From Novosphingobium cyanobacteriorum (GTDB taxonomy: Bacteria > Pseudomonadota > Alphaproteobacteria > Sphingomonadales > Sphingomonadaceae), in contig NZ_JAROCY010000006.1 of the NCBI RefSeq assembly GCF_029436685.1, positions 124,001 through 188,000 of the forward strand: a stretch of DNA of 64,000 nt, written 5' to 3'. Shown here piece after piece: positions 56,712 to 64,000 of this stretch (within the stretch, counting starts at the first letter, position 1; each line of letters opens with the position of its first letter). The notes under the pieces are model-generated. The model was not told the DNA's origin, did no database searches, and saw only the letters and a list, made by a program, of their open reading frames with translations. A program made the position numbers and the translations under genes.

Positions 56712-56755
56712 CGGTCAATTTGTCCGATCCGCCACGGTCAATATGTCCGATCCGC
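56712..56755. promoter_or_regulatory. Tandem 21 bp repeat upstream of the ferredoxin reductase-like gene
   Basis: CGGTCAATTTGTCCGATCCGC (56712-56732) and the same sequence with one change (56735-56755) repeat with a 23 bp period, close to two helix turns. On the minus strand each reads GGATCGGACANATTGACCG, containing TTGACC, a possible -35. Looks like a paired activator or repressor site. Confidence 0.6.
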
Positions 56756-56762
56756 GACCAGG

Positions 56763-59700
56763 TTATCTCATCATCAGCGTCCGCGCCTGGCTGGCCAACT
56801 GGGCAAGCATGGCCGGGGCCACCACTGCCGTCGCCTGGGCCCGCGCCACCAGCGCACGGAACTGGCGGACAGGGGCGGCATGGGCATCCACCCAGCGCGC
56901 CACCGCCGCATCGGGGCCTCCATCGGCCGCATGGCGCGCCAGGAAATCGAGCCGCATCTGCTGGAAGTCACGCGCCAGGCCTGAAACCAGCAGGCGCTCC
57001 CATGGATCGGAAGGCGTCATCCGGCTGGCCGCCTGCTGCGCCCAATCGAGCCCCAATTGCGCCCCCAGATCGGCAAATGCGCCGGTCAGCGCAGCGGCAT
57101 CCACATTCAGTTCGCCCGCCAGGTGGGCAAGGCCGATCGCCCCGTCCATATCGTAAAGATGGACCACCCGCGCCGCCACTTCGCCCGGAATGCCCGCATC
57201 GGCCAGAGCCTGCGCCATGCGCCGCGCCTGGGCCTGGGCCTCGCCCCGCAGCAGCTGCGCCGCCGTATGCGACAGTAGGCCAACACCACCGCACAGATCC
57301 TCGATCAGATCGTTCACGGCAATGCCGCCACGTCCGGCGCGCAGCACATCGGCCACATGCGCGCGCAGCGCCGCCGCCACGCGCTCGAACATGGCAAGCC
57401 GCAGCGCTTCCGGCATCGGCGTTTCATCAAGCAGGCGCCAGGTCTCGCGCAGGTCCAGCAACCGCTCCGCCGCCACGAACGCGGCGGCAACCTGCGCCAG
57501 CGAACAGCCTTCTTCCTCCACCAGTTCGAACGGATGGACCGGCCCCATGCGGTTGACGATGCGGTTGGCAAGCTTGGTGGCGATGATCTCGCGCCGCAGG
57601 CGGTGATGGGTGATGTCGGTTTCGAAGCGTTCCTGCATCGCAGGCGGGAATGCCGCGACCAGTTCCTCTTCCAGCACGGGATCGTCCACCACCGCGCTTT
57701 CTTCCAGCGCGCGCTGCAGCACCAGTTTTGACGAGGACAGCAGCACGGCGAGTTCCGGCCGGGTGAAGCCCTGCCCCGCCGCAGCGCGCCGGGCATAATC
57801 CTCGGCCGGGGCCAGGCCCTCGGTCTTGCGGTCGAGATCGCCGCTTTCCTCCAGCACGTCGACCAGCCGTGACCAGGCCGCGCTCGCGCCTGCGCCACCG
57901 CGCTCTGCAATTGACAACGCCAGCGCCTGCAGCCGGTTGTCTTCCAGCACCAGCCCCGCCACCTCGTCGGTCATCGAGGCGAGCAGTTCGACCCGCCCGT
58001 TTTCGGTCAGGCGGCCCGCGCGCTTGGCAGCAGCCAGCGCGATCTTGATGTTCACCTCGTTGTCCGAACAATCGACGCCGGCGGAATTGTCGATGAAATC
58101 GGTGTTCACGCGGCCGCCATGCAGCGCAAATTCGATGCGACCAGCCTGCGTCATGCCAAGGTTCGCACCTTCGCCGATCACCTTGACGCGCAGTTCCGCC
58201 GCACTCACGCGCAGTGTGTCGTTGGCGGGATCGCCCACCGTGGCGTTGTTCTCCGCTGCCGATTTCACATAAGTGCCGATGCCGCCAAACCACAGCAGGT
58301 CCACCTGCGCGCGCAGGATCGCGGAGATCAGCGTCTCGGGGTCCATTTCCCCGGCCGTTGTGCCCAGCAGCGCCTGCACCTGCGGTGACAGCGGAATCGC
58401 CTTCATCGAGCGCGGGAACACCCCGCCACCTTCAGAGATCAGGCCCTTGTCGTAATCGTCCCAGCTCGATCGTGGCAGCGCGAACAGGCGTGACCGTTCG
58501 CCCCAGCTTGCCGCCGGATCGGGGTCGGGATCAAGGAACACGTGGCGATGGTCGAACGCGGCAACCAGCTTGATCGCCTGGCTCAGCAGCATGCCGTTGC
58601 CGAACACGTCGCCCGACATGTCGCCACAGCCGATCACCCGCACCGGTTCGCGCTGCACATCCACGCCCAGTTCCAGGAAATGGCGGCGGACCGAGAGCCA
58701 CGCACCCTTGGCGGTGATGCCCATGGCCTTGTGGTCGTAACCCTTGGACCCACCACTGGCGAAGGCGTCATCCAGCCAGAAATCGCGCGATTCGGCGATG
58801 GCGTTGGCCACGTCGGAAAACGTCGCCGTGCCCTTGTCCGCCGCGACCACGAAATAGGGATCCTCGCCATCGCGGATCACCACGCTGGCGGGGTGGACGA
58901 CCTTGCCATCGACGATGTTGTCGGTGAGCGACAGCAGCGTGCGGATAAAGACCTGGTAGCTCGCCTTGCCTTCAGCCAGCCAGCCGTCGCGATCCTTCCC
59001 CGGATCGGGCAATTGCTTGGGATAGAACCCGCCCTTGGCCCCGGTCGGCACGATCACCGCGTTCTTCACGCGCTGCGCCTTCATCAGGCCGAGGATCTCG
59101 GTGCGGAAGTCGTCGCGCCGGTCGGACCAGCGCAGGCCCCCGCGCGCCACCGGCCCCGCACGCAGGTGGATGCCTTCCACGCGCGGCGAATAGACGAAGA
59201 TCTCGCGCCACGGCACCGGTCGCGGCAGGCCGGGCACCAGCGCGGATTCGATCTTGAAGGCCAGCGCTTCTTCGGCGGCTGGTGCAAACGCGTTGGTGCG
59301 CAGGGTCGCCTCCACCACCGCGCGGAAGCTGCGCAGCAGGCGATCGTCGTTGATCGCGGCAACATTGCCGAGGCCGGCGCGAATGCGTTCTGCCGCCTCT
59401 GCCTCTGCATTCGCGCGATTGCCGCCAAAGGCGGGATCGTGCCGCGCCACGAACAGATCGACCAGCCCGCGGGTGACGGCGGGCGCGTTCTTCAACGCAT
59501 CGACCACGGTGGCGATGGCAAAGGTCATGCCCGTCTGGCGCAGATAGCGGAACCACGCGCGCAGCCAGTTGGCCTGCTGCGCCGAAAGCGCGACGGCCAC
59601 GATCAGGCGGTTGAACGCATCGTCCTCGGCTGCGCCGTTCAGCACCGCCGCCAGCGAGGCTTCCACCGCTTCCGCCCGCTGCAGCAGCGCCTCGGCATCG

Positions 59701-61451
59701 GTATCCGCCGGGGTTGAGACAAGGAAATCGTGGATGAAGCCCAGCCGCCCACGATCGAGCGCGGTCGGCACTTCCTCCAGCACGCGGAAGCCGAAGTTTT
59801 CCAGCACCGGCACCGCATCCGAAAGCACGATGGCGCCTTCGCGCTGGTACAGCTTCAGCCGCAGCCCTTCCTCGCCCGGCAGGCGATGGAGCCGCGCGGC
59901 GCGGCGCGGAGCCTTGCTGCCCGAAAGCGCGCGCAGCACGCGGATGTCCTGCGCCGCCTCTGCCGCGCCAAACGCCTGGCGGTACCCGATGGGAAAAGCG
60001 GCGGCATAGCGGGTGGCGATGGCGGCAGCGCGCGCCGGGTCCTCGCCCTGCGCCAGTTCGGCCTCCACCGCGGCATCCCAGCCGCGCACCATCGTCTGCA
60101 GTTTCGCATCCAGCGCGGCCTCGTCCGCTGCCGCTTCGCCCTCGCGGATATCAAGCACGAAGCGCATCAGCGCCAGCGTGCTGCCTTCCACCTGCAGGCT
60201 CCAGTCGATCACCTGCGCGCCGGTTTCCGCCTCCAGCATGGCGCGCACCTGCAGGCGCATCTCGGTGCTCTGCGCATCGCGCGGCAGCCAAACGAAGGCG
60301 AACAGGTGCCGCCCGATCGGCGCGCGCACCAGCGCCAGACGCGGGCGTGGCCGGTCGATCAGGCTCATCATCGTGGTGGCGATGCGTTCCAGATCCGCAT
60401 CGTCAAAGCCGATCAACTGGTCATGCGGCAGCGCCGTCAGCGCGTGGACCAAGGCCTTGCCGGCGTGGCCGGTGGGGTTGAAGTGCAGCTTGTCCATCAG
60501 CGCGGCCAGCTGGCTGCGCATGCGGGGCACGCGGTCGGGCGCGGCGGCCAGCGCGGCGCTGGTCCAAACCCCGGCGTGGACCGACAGCGCCACCACCTGC
60601 CCCGCTTCGCGCACCGGCACGATCAGCAGATCCAGCGGCACGCGGCGGTGCACGCGTGAAAGCCGGTTGGCCTTGACGATCAGCGGCGCGCGGCCTGAAT
60701 CGGCGCCACGCTCCCCGGCGCGGTCGAACCACTCGAAGGCCTTGGCATAGGAACTGTCGGCCAGCAGCGGCGCATCGGTGGAGCGGCAGATGCCCAGCGC
60801 ATCGGCCTGGCCACCATCGCGATGCCGGGTCACATGGCCCAGCAGCGTCATCATGTCCGCGGCAAGCCAGCGCAGCAGCGCCGCGCCTTCGGGATCGGGC
60901 AGCAGGCGCGCGTCCTCGTCCATCGCCGCGCGCATCCGTGGCCAGTCCGCCACCGCGGCGTGGACATCGGCCAGCGTGGAATGCAGCGCCTCCACCAGCG
61001 CGCGCCGCGCCCGGGCGTCGGCGCGCTCGGTCTCGAGGTAGATCATCGATTCGCGCCGTTCGCCGGTGGCGTCACCGCCGGGCAGGTCGATCAGCCTGCC
61101 ATCGGGATCGCGCCGCACCGCCAGCACGGGGTGGACCAGCCGGTCGATCGCCAGCCCCTGCGCGGCGATGGTCGCGGTGATCGAATCGACCAGGAACGGC
61201 ATGTCGTCGTTGATCACCGCGATGCGCAGATACCGCTGCGCGGCGTCGGTGCCGCTGACACTCTCCAGCGCCAGCGCAGCCTCGGAACCGCGCCGTCGGA
61301 CTGCGGCGGCCAGCGTGAAGCGCGCCGCCTCATCCAGCCGGGCGGCATCGAAATCGCCGGCTTCGGCGGGCAGGAGCGAAGCGGCGAAGCGTGCGGCAAG
61401 CACCTCCTCCAGCGAAATGGCAGGGGTGATCATTTCCGACTTCGTGGCCAT
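56763..61451 (-). CDS. NAD-dependent glutamate dehydrogenase, large (180 kDa) type
   Basis: 1,562 residues. This large tetrameric enzyme deaminates glutamate to 2-oxoglutarate for carbon and nitrogen catabolism. The N-terminal regulatory half contains ACT-like segments (YLRIAVINDDMPFLVDSITA), and the catalytic core has RAGPVARGGLRWSDRRDDFR, VIVPTGAKGGFYPKQLP with the active-site Lys, and VIGEGANLGMTQAGRIEFAL. The reading frame is intact for 4.7 kb. A good promoter lies upstream at 61506-61533. It is followed by the short gap holding the tandem repeat of the reductase gene. Confidence 0.97.
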   Translation of the reverse strand: MATKSEMITPAISLEEVLAARFAASLLPAEAGDFDAARLDEAARFTLAAAVRRRGSEAALALESVSGTDAAQRYLRIAVINDDMPFLVDSITATIAAQGLAIDRLVHPVLAVRRDPDGRLIDLPGGDATGERRESMIYLETERADARARRALVEALHSTLADVHAAVADWPRMRAAMDEDARLLPDPEGAALLRWLAADMMTLLGHVTRHRDGGQADALGICRSTDAPLLADSSYAKAFEWFDRAGERGADSGRAPLIVKANRLSRVHRRVPLDLLIVPVREAGQVVALSVHAGVWTSAALAAAPDRVPRMRSQLAALMDKLHFNPTGHAGKALVHALTALPHDQLIGFDDADLERIATTMMSLIDRPRPRLALVRAPIGRHLFAFVWLPRDAQSTEMRLQVRAMLEAETGAQVIDWSLQVEGSTLALMRFVLDIREGEAAADEAALDAKLQTMVRGWDAAVEAELAQGEDPARAAAIATRYAAAFPIGYRQAFGAAEAAQDIRVLRALSGSKAPRRAARLHRLPGEEGLRLKLYQREGAIVLSDAVPVLENFGFRVLEEVPTALDRGRLGFIHDFLVSTPADTDAEALLQRAEAVEASLAAVLNGAAEDDAFNRLIVAVALSAQQANWLRAWFRYLRQTGMTFAIATVVDALKNAPAVTRGLVDLFVARHDPAFGGNRANAEAEAAERIRAGLGNVAAINDDRLLRSFRAVVEATLRTNAFAPAAEEALAFKIESALVPGLPRPVPWREIFVYSPRVEGIHLRAGPVARGGLRWSDRRDDFRTEILGLMKAQRVKNAVIVPTGAKGGFYPKQLPDPGKDRDGWLAEGKASYQVFIRTLLSLTDNIVDGKVVHPASVVIRDGEDPYFVVAADKGTATFSDVANAIAESRDFWLDDAFASGGSKGYDHKAMGITAKGAWLSVRRHFLELGVDVQREPVRVIGCGDMSGDVFGNGMLLSQAIKLVAAFDHRHVFLDPDPDPAASWGERSRLFALPRSSWDDYDKGLISEGGGVFPRSMKAIPLSPQVQALLGTTAGEMDPETLISAILRAQVDLLWFGGIGTYVKSAAENNATVGDPANDTLRVSAAELRVKVIGEGANLGMTQAGRIEFALHGGRVNTDFIDNSAGVDCSDNEVNIKIALAAAKRAGRLTENGRVELLASMTDEVAGLVLEDNRLQALALSIAERGGAGASAAWSRLVDVLEESGDLDRKTEGLAPAEDYARRAAAGQGFTRPELAVLLSSSKLVLQRALEESAVVDDPVLEEELVAAFPPAMQERFETDITHHRLRREIIATKLANRIVNRMGPVHPFELVEEEGCSLAQVAAAFVAAERLLDLRETWRLLDETPMPEALRLAMFERVAAALRAHVADVLRAGRGGIAVNDLIEDLCGGVGLLSHTAAQLLRGEAQAQARRMAQALADAGIPGEVAARVVHLYDMDGAIGLAHLAGELNVDAAALTGAFADLGAQLGLDWAQQAASRMTPSDPWERLLVSGLARDFQQMRLDFLARHAADGGPDAAVARWVDAHAAPVRQFRALVARAQATAVVAPAMLAQLASQARTLMMR

Positions 61452-61632
61452 TGGCGTTCCATCCCGCTAGCGCAGTGAACATACCCTGCGCGGTGGCGTA
61501 ACTTTATTATTATCGCCTATATCAATGTTACAAATGATACTAGTCTCGCCCAGCTTGGGCAACCCCCTCAGCGTAACCGTCGCGTGTTAACCCGGCGTGT
61601 CGCCCCCGGTTCCATGGTTGCTTAGAGTCTGT
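61452..61632. other. Gene-free stretch upstream of the glutamate dehydrogenase gene
   Basis: Positions 61501-61543 are AT-rich and contain the predicted promoter. A small palindrome GCCCA-GCT-TGGGC lies at 61548-61560. I see nothing else before the composite palindrome that begins at 61633. Confidence 0.6.
61506..61533 (-). promoter_or_regulatory. Predicted promoter of the glutamate dehydrogenase gene
   Basis: On the minus strand TTGTAA (61533-61528), a 16-base spacer and AATAAT (61511-61506), in the only AT-rich tract of the region, about 55 bp before the ATG. Confidence 0.5.
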
Positions 61633-61754
61633 CTCAGTTGCGGGGCAACTGAGGACGGCACCGGCCCACTCCCCCGCCCGGCCACCCACAGCGTACAATT
61701 CCGTTGGGTGGCCGGGCGGGGGAGTGGGCCGGTGCCGCTTCCGCGTGAGCGGAA
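61633..61754. repeat. Composite palindromic element, copy B
   Basis: CTCAGTTG-CGGGG-CAACTGAG (61633-61653) precedes a perfect 33 bp inverted repeat (61656-61688 with 61705-61737) around the loop CAGCGTACAATTCCGT, which is the complement of the loop in copy A except at one base. The right flank GCCGCTTCCGCGTGAGCGG also matches copy A's left flank. So it is the same element in opposite orientation, directly after the LLM flavoenzyme gene. Confidence 0.93.
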
Positions 61755-61758
61755 CACA

Positions 61759-62757
61759 TTATGCAGGCTCGGCCACCAGATCCTGCACCGCTTCCATCGT
61801 CATCTGCAGCGAACGCCGCCGCAGCGCCGGATCGAACACCGATCCCGAAACGATGATCTCGTCCGCCTTCGTCCGCTCGGCAAAGGCGGCCAGCTGCGCG
61901 CGCACCGTCTGCGGGCTGCCGATCGCGCTCACTTGCCGCATGTGCTCCAGCATCGCCAGCGCCGGTCCGGGCAGCGTATCGCGATAGCCCGCCACCGGCG
62001 GCGGCAGCTGGCCCGGATTGCCGCTGCGCAGCCGCACGAACGACTGGTCCATCGAACTGGCCAGCAGCACCGCTTCCTCGTCGGTCGGCGCGCAGGTCAC
62101 GTTGATCGCCGCCATCGCATGGGGCCTGTCCAGCGCCGCCGAAGGCTCGAACCGGTCGCGATAGAGCGTCAGCGCCGCATCGAGGTGATCGGGCGCAAAG
62201 TGCGAGGCGAAGGCATAGGGCAGCCCCAGCATCGCTGCCAGCTGCGCGCCGAACAGGCTTGAGCCCAGTATCCACATCTGCACCGCCGCCCCCTTGGCCG
62301 GCGTGGCCTGCAGCGGCAGGCGCGGATCGCCGGCGAATTGCAGGCGCAGCTCCATCACGTCGTCCGGGAAATGCTCGGCCGCGCGGTTCACTTCCTTGCG
62401 CAGCGCGTGGACGATGCGCTGATCCGCCCCCGGCGCGCGCCCCAGCCCCAGATCGATCCGCCCCTGAAACAGCGCGTCCAGCGTGCCGAACTGCTCGGCG
62501 ATCACCAGGGGGTTGTGGTTGGGCAGCATGATTCCGCCCGCGCCAATGCGGATGCGGCTGGTGGCATGGCCGATATGCGCCAGCACCACCGATGTCGCCG
62601 CGCCGCCGATGCCGTCCATGCCGTGATGCTCGGCCACCCAGTACCGGTGATAGCCTGCGTCCTCGGCCACTTTGGCCAGCGCCGCCGCCTCGGCCAGCGC
62701 CTGCCCTGCGGTGCCGCCTTCAACGATAGGGATCAGATCGAGCACCGAGAGTTTCAT
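61759..62757 (-). CDS. LLM-class flavin-dependent oxidoreductase
   Basis: 332 residues of the bacterial luciferase-like TIM-barrel fold. MKLSVLDLIPIVEGGTAGQAL, then YHRYWVAEHHGMDGIGGAAT, SRIRIGAGGIMLPNHNPLVI and ERIDLGLGRAPG-like segments match the group of YhbW-like monooxygenases (family MsnO8). It would use FMNH2 and O2 on an unknown substrate. It follows the TPR gene on the same strand by 5 bp. Confidence 0.93.
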   Translation of the reverse strand: MKLSVLDLIPIVEGGTAGQALAEAAALAKVAEDAGYHRYWVAEHHGMDGIGGAATSVVLAHIGHATSRIRIGAGGIMLPNHNPLVIAEQFGTLDALFQGRIDLGLGRAPGADQRIVHALRKEVNRAAEHFPDDVMELRLQFAGDPRLPLQATPAKGAAVQMWILGSSLFGAQLAAMLGLPYAFASHFAPDHLDAALTLYRDRFEPSAALDRPHAMAAINVTCAPTDEEAVLLASSMDQSFVRLRSGNPGQLPPPVAGYRDTLPGPALAMLEHMRQVSAIGSPQTVRAQLAAFAERTKADEIIVSGSVFDPALRRRSLQMTMEAVQDLVAEPA

Positions 62758-62762
62758 GGGGG

Positions 62763-63674
62763 CTATCCTTGTGGCCTGGCTGCCGATGTGGGGGCCGGGC
62801 CCAGCTGTTCAAGGTAGCCCTTGGCGGTCTTCGCCTCGTCGCCCTGCGGCGCGGTGGCGATCACCGACTGCCATGATTTGCGCGCCGCCTCGTCCCGCCC
62901 GGAAAGCACCGCGATCACACCTGCCTCCAAGCCGATGGCCGGGTCCCGCGGGTCGAGCGAGGCCGCCATCTCGATATCGCGCTGCGCCAGCTCCAGCTCG
63001 CCCATCCGGCGATAGAGCGTGGCCGAAAGCAGCCAGCCGGTCGGCTCGTTGGGCGCCAGCCGGTGCGCCTCGCCCAGCGCCTTCACCGCGTCCTCCATCC
63101 TGCCCAGCACCACCAGCGCCCGCCCGCGATCCACCTCGATCGCCGCCAGCGCCAGGTTGTCGCCCTGCGGCCCGAGCGCGCGGGCGCGGTCCAGCCAGTC
63201 GACTGCCTTCGCTGCATTGCCGCCGGCCAGCGCGGCATTGCCCGCCATCGCCAGCAGCCCCTGCTGCGAGGCCGCCTGCGTCGCATCCAGCCCGGCGATG
63301 GCGCTGGCGAATTCGCTTTCGGCGCCGGCAAAATCGCCCTGCTGGCTCAGCACCATGCCCACGCACTGCCGCGCGCGCACCCGCTCGTCCGGGCTCTTGG
63401 CCTGCGCCAGCCAGTCGCGCGCGGCGGCAAGCCCCGCTGCGGGATCGAGCTGCGCCTTGGCGAGGCAGGCGCCCAGCCGTTCCGATGGCAAATTGCCCTG
63501 CCTTTCTGCTGGTGCGCCCTTGGCCGGCGCATTCTCGATGATCGTGCGGCGGCGCGGGATCGGCAAAGGTGATTCCTGCCGCTGCGAAGGATTGGGGCCA
63601 ACCTGCATCATCGCCGCCGGCCGGTCGATCTCGGCCGCATTGGCGAACAGCGGAACGGGCAGGATCATGGTCAT
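62763..63674 (-). CDS. TPR-repeat protein
   Basis: 303 residues. After a Pro/Arg-rich N-terminus, TPR-like helices run from about 65 to 285: SEFASAIAGLDATQAASQQG, AVDWLDRARALGPQGDNLAL, AVKALGEAHRLAPNEPTGW and AQRDIEMAASLDPRDPAIGL. The short hydrophobic start (MTMILPVPLFANAAE) resembles the end of a signal peptide, so the true start could differ. Starts 6 bp after the hydrolase gene; binding partner unknown. Confidence 0.82.
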   Translation of the reverse strand: MTMILPVPLFANAAEIDRPAAMMQVGPNPSQRQESPLPIPRRRTIIENAPAKGAPAERQGNLPSERLGACLAKAQLDPAAGLAAARDWLAQAKSPDERVRARQCVGMVLSQQGDFAGAESEFASAIAGLDATQAASQQGLLAMAGNAALAGGNAAKAVDWLDRARALGPQGDNLALAAIEVDRGRALVVLGRMEDAVKALGEAHRLAPNEPTGWLLSATLYRRMGELELAQRDIEMAASLDPRDPAIGLEAGVIAVLSGRDEAARKSWQSVIATAPQGDEAKTAKGYLEQLGPAPTSAARPQG

Positions 63675-63680
63675 CGGCTT

Positions 63681-64000
63681 TCAGTCTGCACCCGGCAGGG
63701 TGGCAATCGTCCGCAGCAGCAGCGCGATGTCCCCCTCGCGCGAAAGGCGGTGGTCCCCGTCCTTGACCAGCATGACCTGCACGTCGTCTGAACGCAGCGC
63801 ATCGGCCAGCCGCAGCGCCGTCTGCCACGGCACGTCTGGGTCCGCCTGCCCCTGCAGCACGCGCACCGGGCCGGTAAAGCCAATCCCCTGCTCCAGCCGC
63901 AGCAGCCCCTGCCCGTCGCGCCAGAACCCGGCATGGGTCGGCGTCGGCTCCGGGCCATAGGGATTGTCCTCAAGCAACGTCTCGCCCGCCGCCAGCACTT
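63681..64000 (-). CDS. Alpha/beta hydrolase, C-terminal part (cut by window edge)
   Basis: Only the last 106 or so codons are in the window; the 5' end lies beyond 64000. FTGPVRVLQGQADPDVPWQT contains the acid residue of the catalytic triad and VMLVKDGDHRLSREGDIALL the catalytic His, as in serine hydrolases/peptidase S9-like thioesterases. The nucleophile part is not visible. Same strand and 6 bp from the TPR gene, so probably an operon hydrolase-TPR-LLM. Confidence 0.82.
   Translation of the reverse strand, partial: VLAAGETLLEDNPYGPEPTPTHAGFWRDGQGLLRLEQGIGFTGPVRVLQGQADPDVPWQTALRLADALRSDDVQVMLVKDGDHRLSREGDIALLLRTIATLPGAD

Noticed and set aside
56712..56755. Two-unit tandem repeat considered as a CRISPR fragment
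   Set aside because: Only two units with a 2-base gap between them; no spacers and no cas genes.
55670..57556. 628-codon plus-strand frame, Arg/Pro-rich
   Set aside because: Antisense to the reductase and glutamate dehydrogenase genes, and reads through the tandem repeat.

Overview
The window is about 64 kb of chromosomal DNA from a high-GC alphaproteobacterium, most likely of the Sphingomonadales (Novosphingobium, Sphingomonas or a relative). This placement is inferred from gene content and protein style: an rpsT-dnaA pair, a long (about 1,560 residue) NAD-dependent glutamate dehydrogenase, two cytochromes P450 including a CYP153-like one, a twin-domain membrane-anchored cytochrome c, and intergenic palindromes of the kind common in sphingomonads. 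No rRNA, tRNA, CRISPR array, prophage or intact transposase gene was seen.

Layout. 0-13 kb: ferrochelatase (hemH), a P450 with an operator-like palindrome in its promoter, rpsT and dnaA, a ThiF/MoeB-type adenylyltransferase, a sirtuin divergent from dapB-nth, a small lipoprotein, a dicarboxylate/amino-acid symporter, aroC, two small enzymes and a JmjC-like cupin protein. 13-17 kb: a polysaccharide-deacetylase-like protein with two acetyltransferases, a thioesterase, then a decayed stretch with a frameshifted SEC-C gene. 17-31 kb: ubiG, lysC, a pentapeptide-repeat protein, catalase, nitronate monooxygenase, an MFS exporter, an HNH nuclease, an M20 peptidase, gyrB, cytochrome c and pheA. 31.6-37.9 kb: one tightly overlapping six-gene MoxR operon (DUF4129, DUF4350, MoxR, DUF58, SpoIIM-like, RDD). 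38-48 kb: a PAS_5-like protein, an esterase, a periplasmic proteolysis/thiol cassette (M48-TPR, DsbA-like, PDZ-M48), a LytS/LytTR two-component pair, nadC, RNase T2, tadA and rpmB. 48.7-64 kb: a MITE, a phytase-like esterase whose 3' end it altered, a frameshifted msrB, the CYP153-like P450, a NatAB-type ABC exporter, queG, a ferredoxin-reductase-like flavoprotein, the large glutamate dehydrogenase, an LLM flavoenzyme, a TPR protein and a cut-off hydrolase.

Most genes are housekeeping. The more unusual content lies between them. (1) A 267 bp MITE with 35 bp terminal inverted repeats and TA duplications sits in the 3' end of the phytase-like gene; removing it in silico restores a Lys-stop ending. 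(2) Two intergenic palindrome families are present in three copies each: one with 34 bp near-perfect stems and a conserved 16 nt loop, the other of paired 25-30 bp arms. (3) Operator-like palindromes lie in both P450 promoters, and a 23 bp tandem repeat lies upstream of the flavoprotein reductase. (4) Two genes (msrB and a SEC-C gene) carry frameshifts. (5) The two haem domains of cytochrome c share a nearly identical 71 bp tract that suggests gene conversion. I found no clearly new multi-gene system. The closest candidates for undescribed function are the MoxR operon and the deacetylase-acetyltransferase trio.
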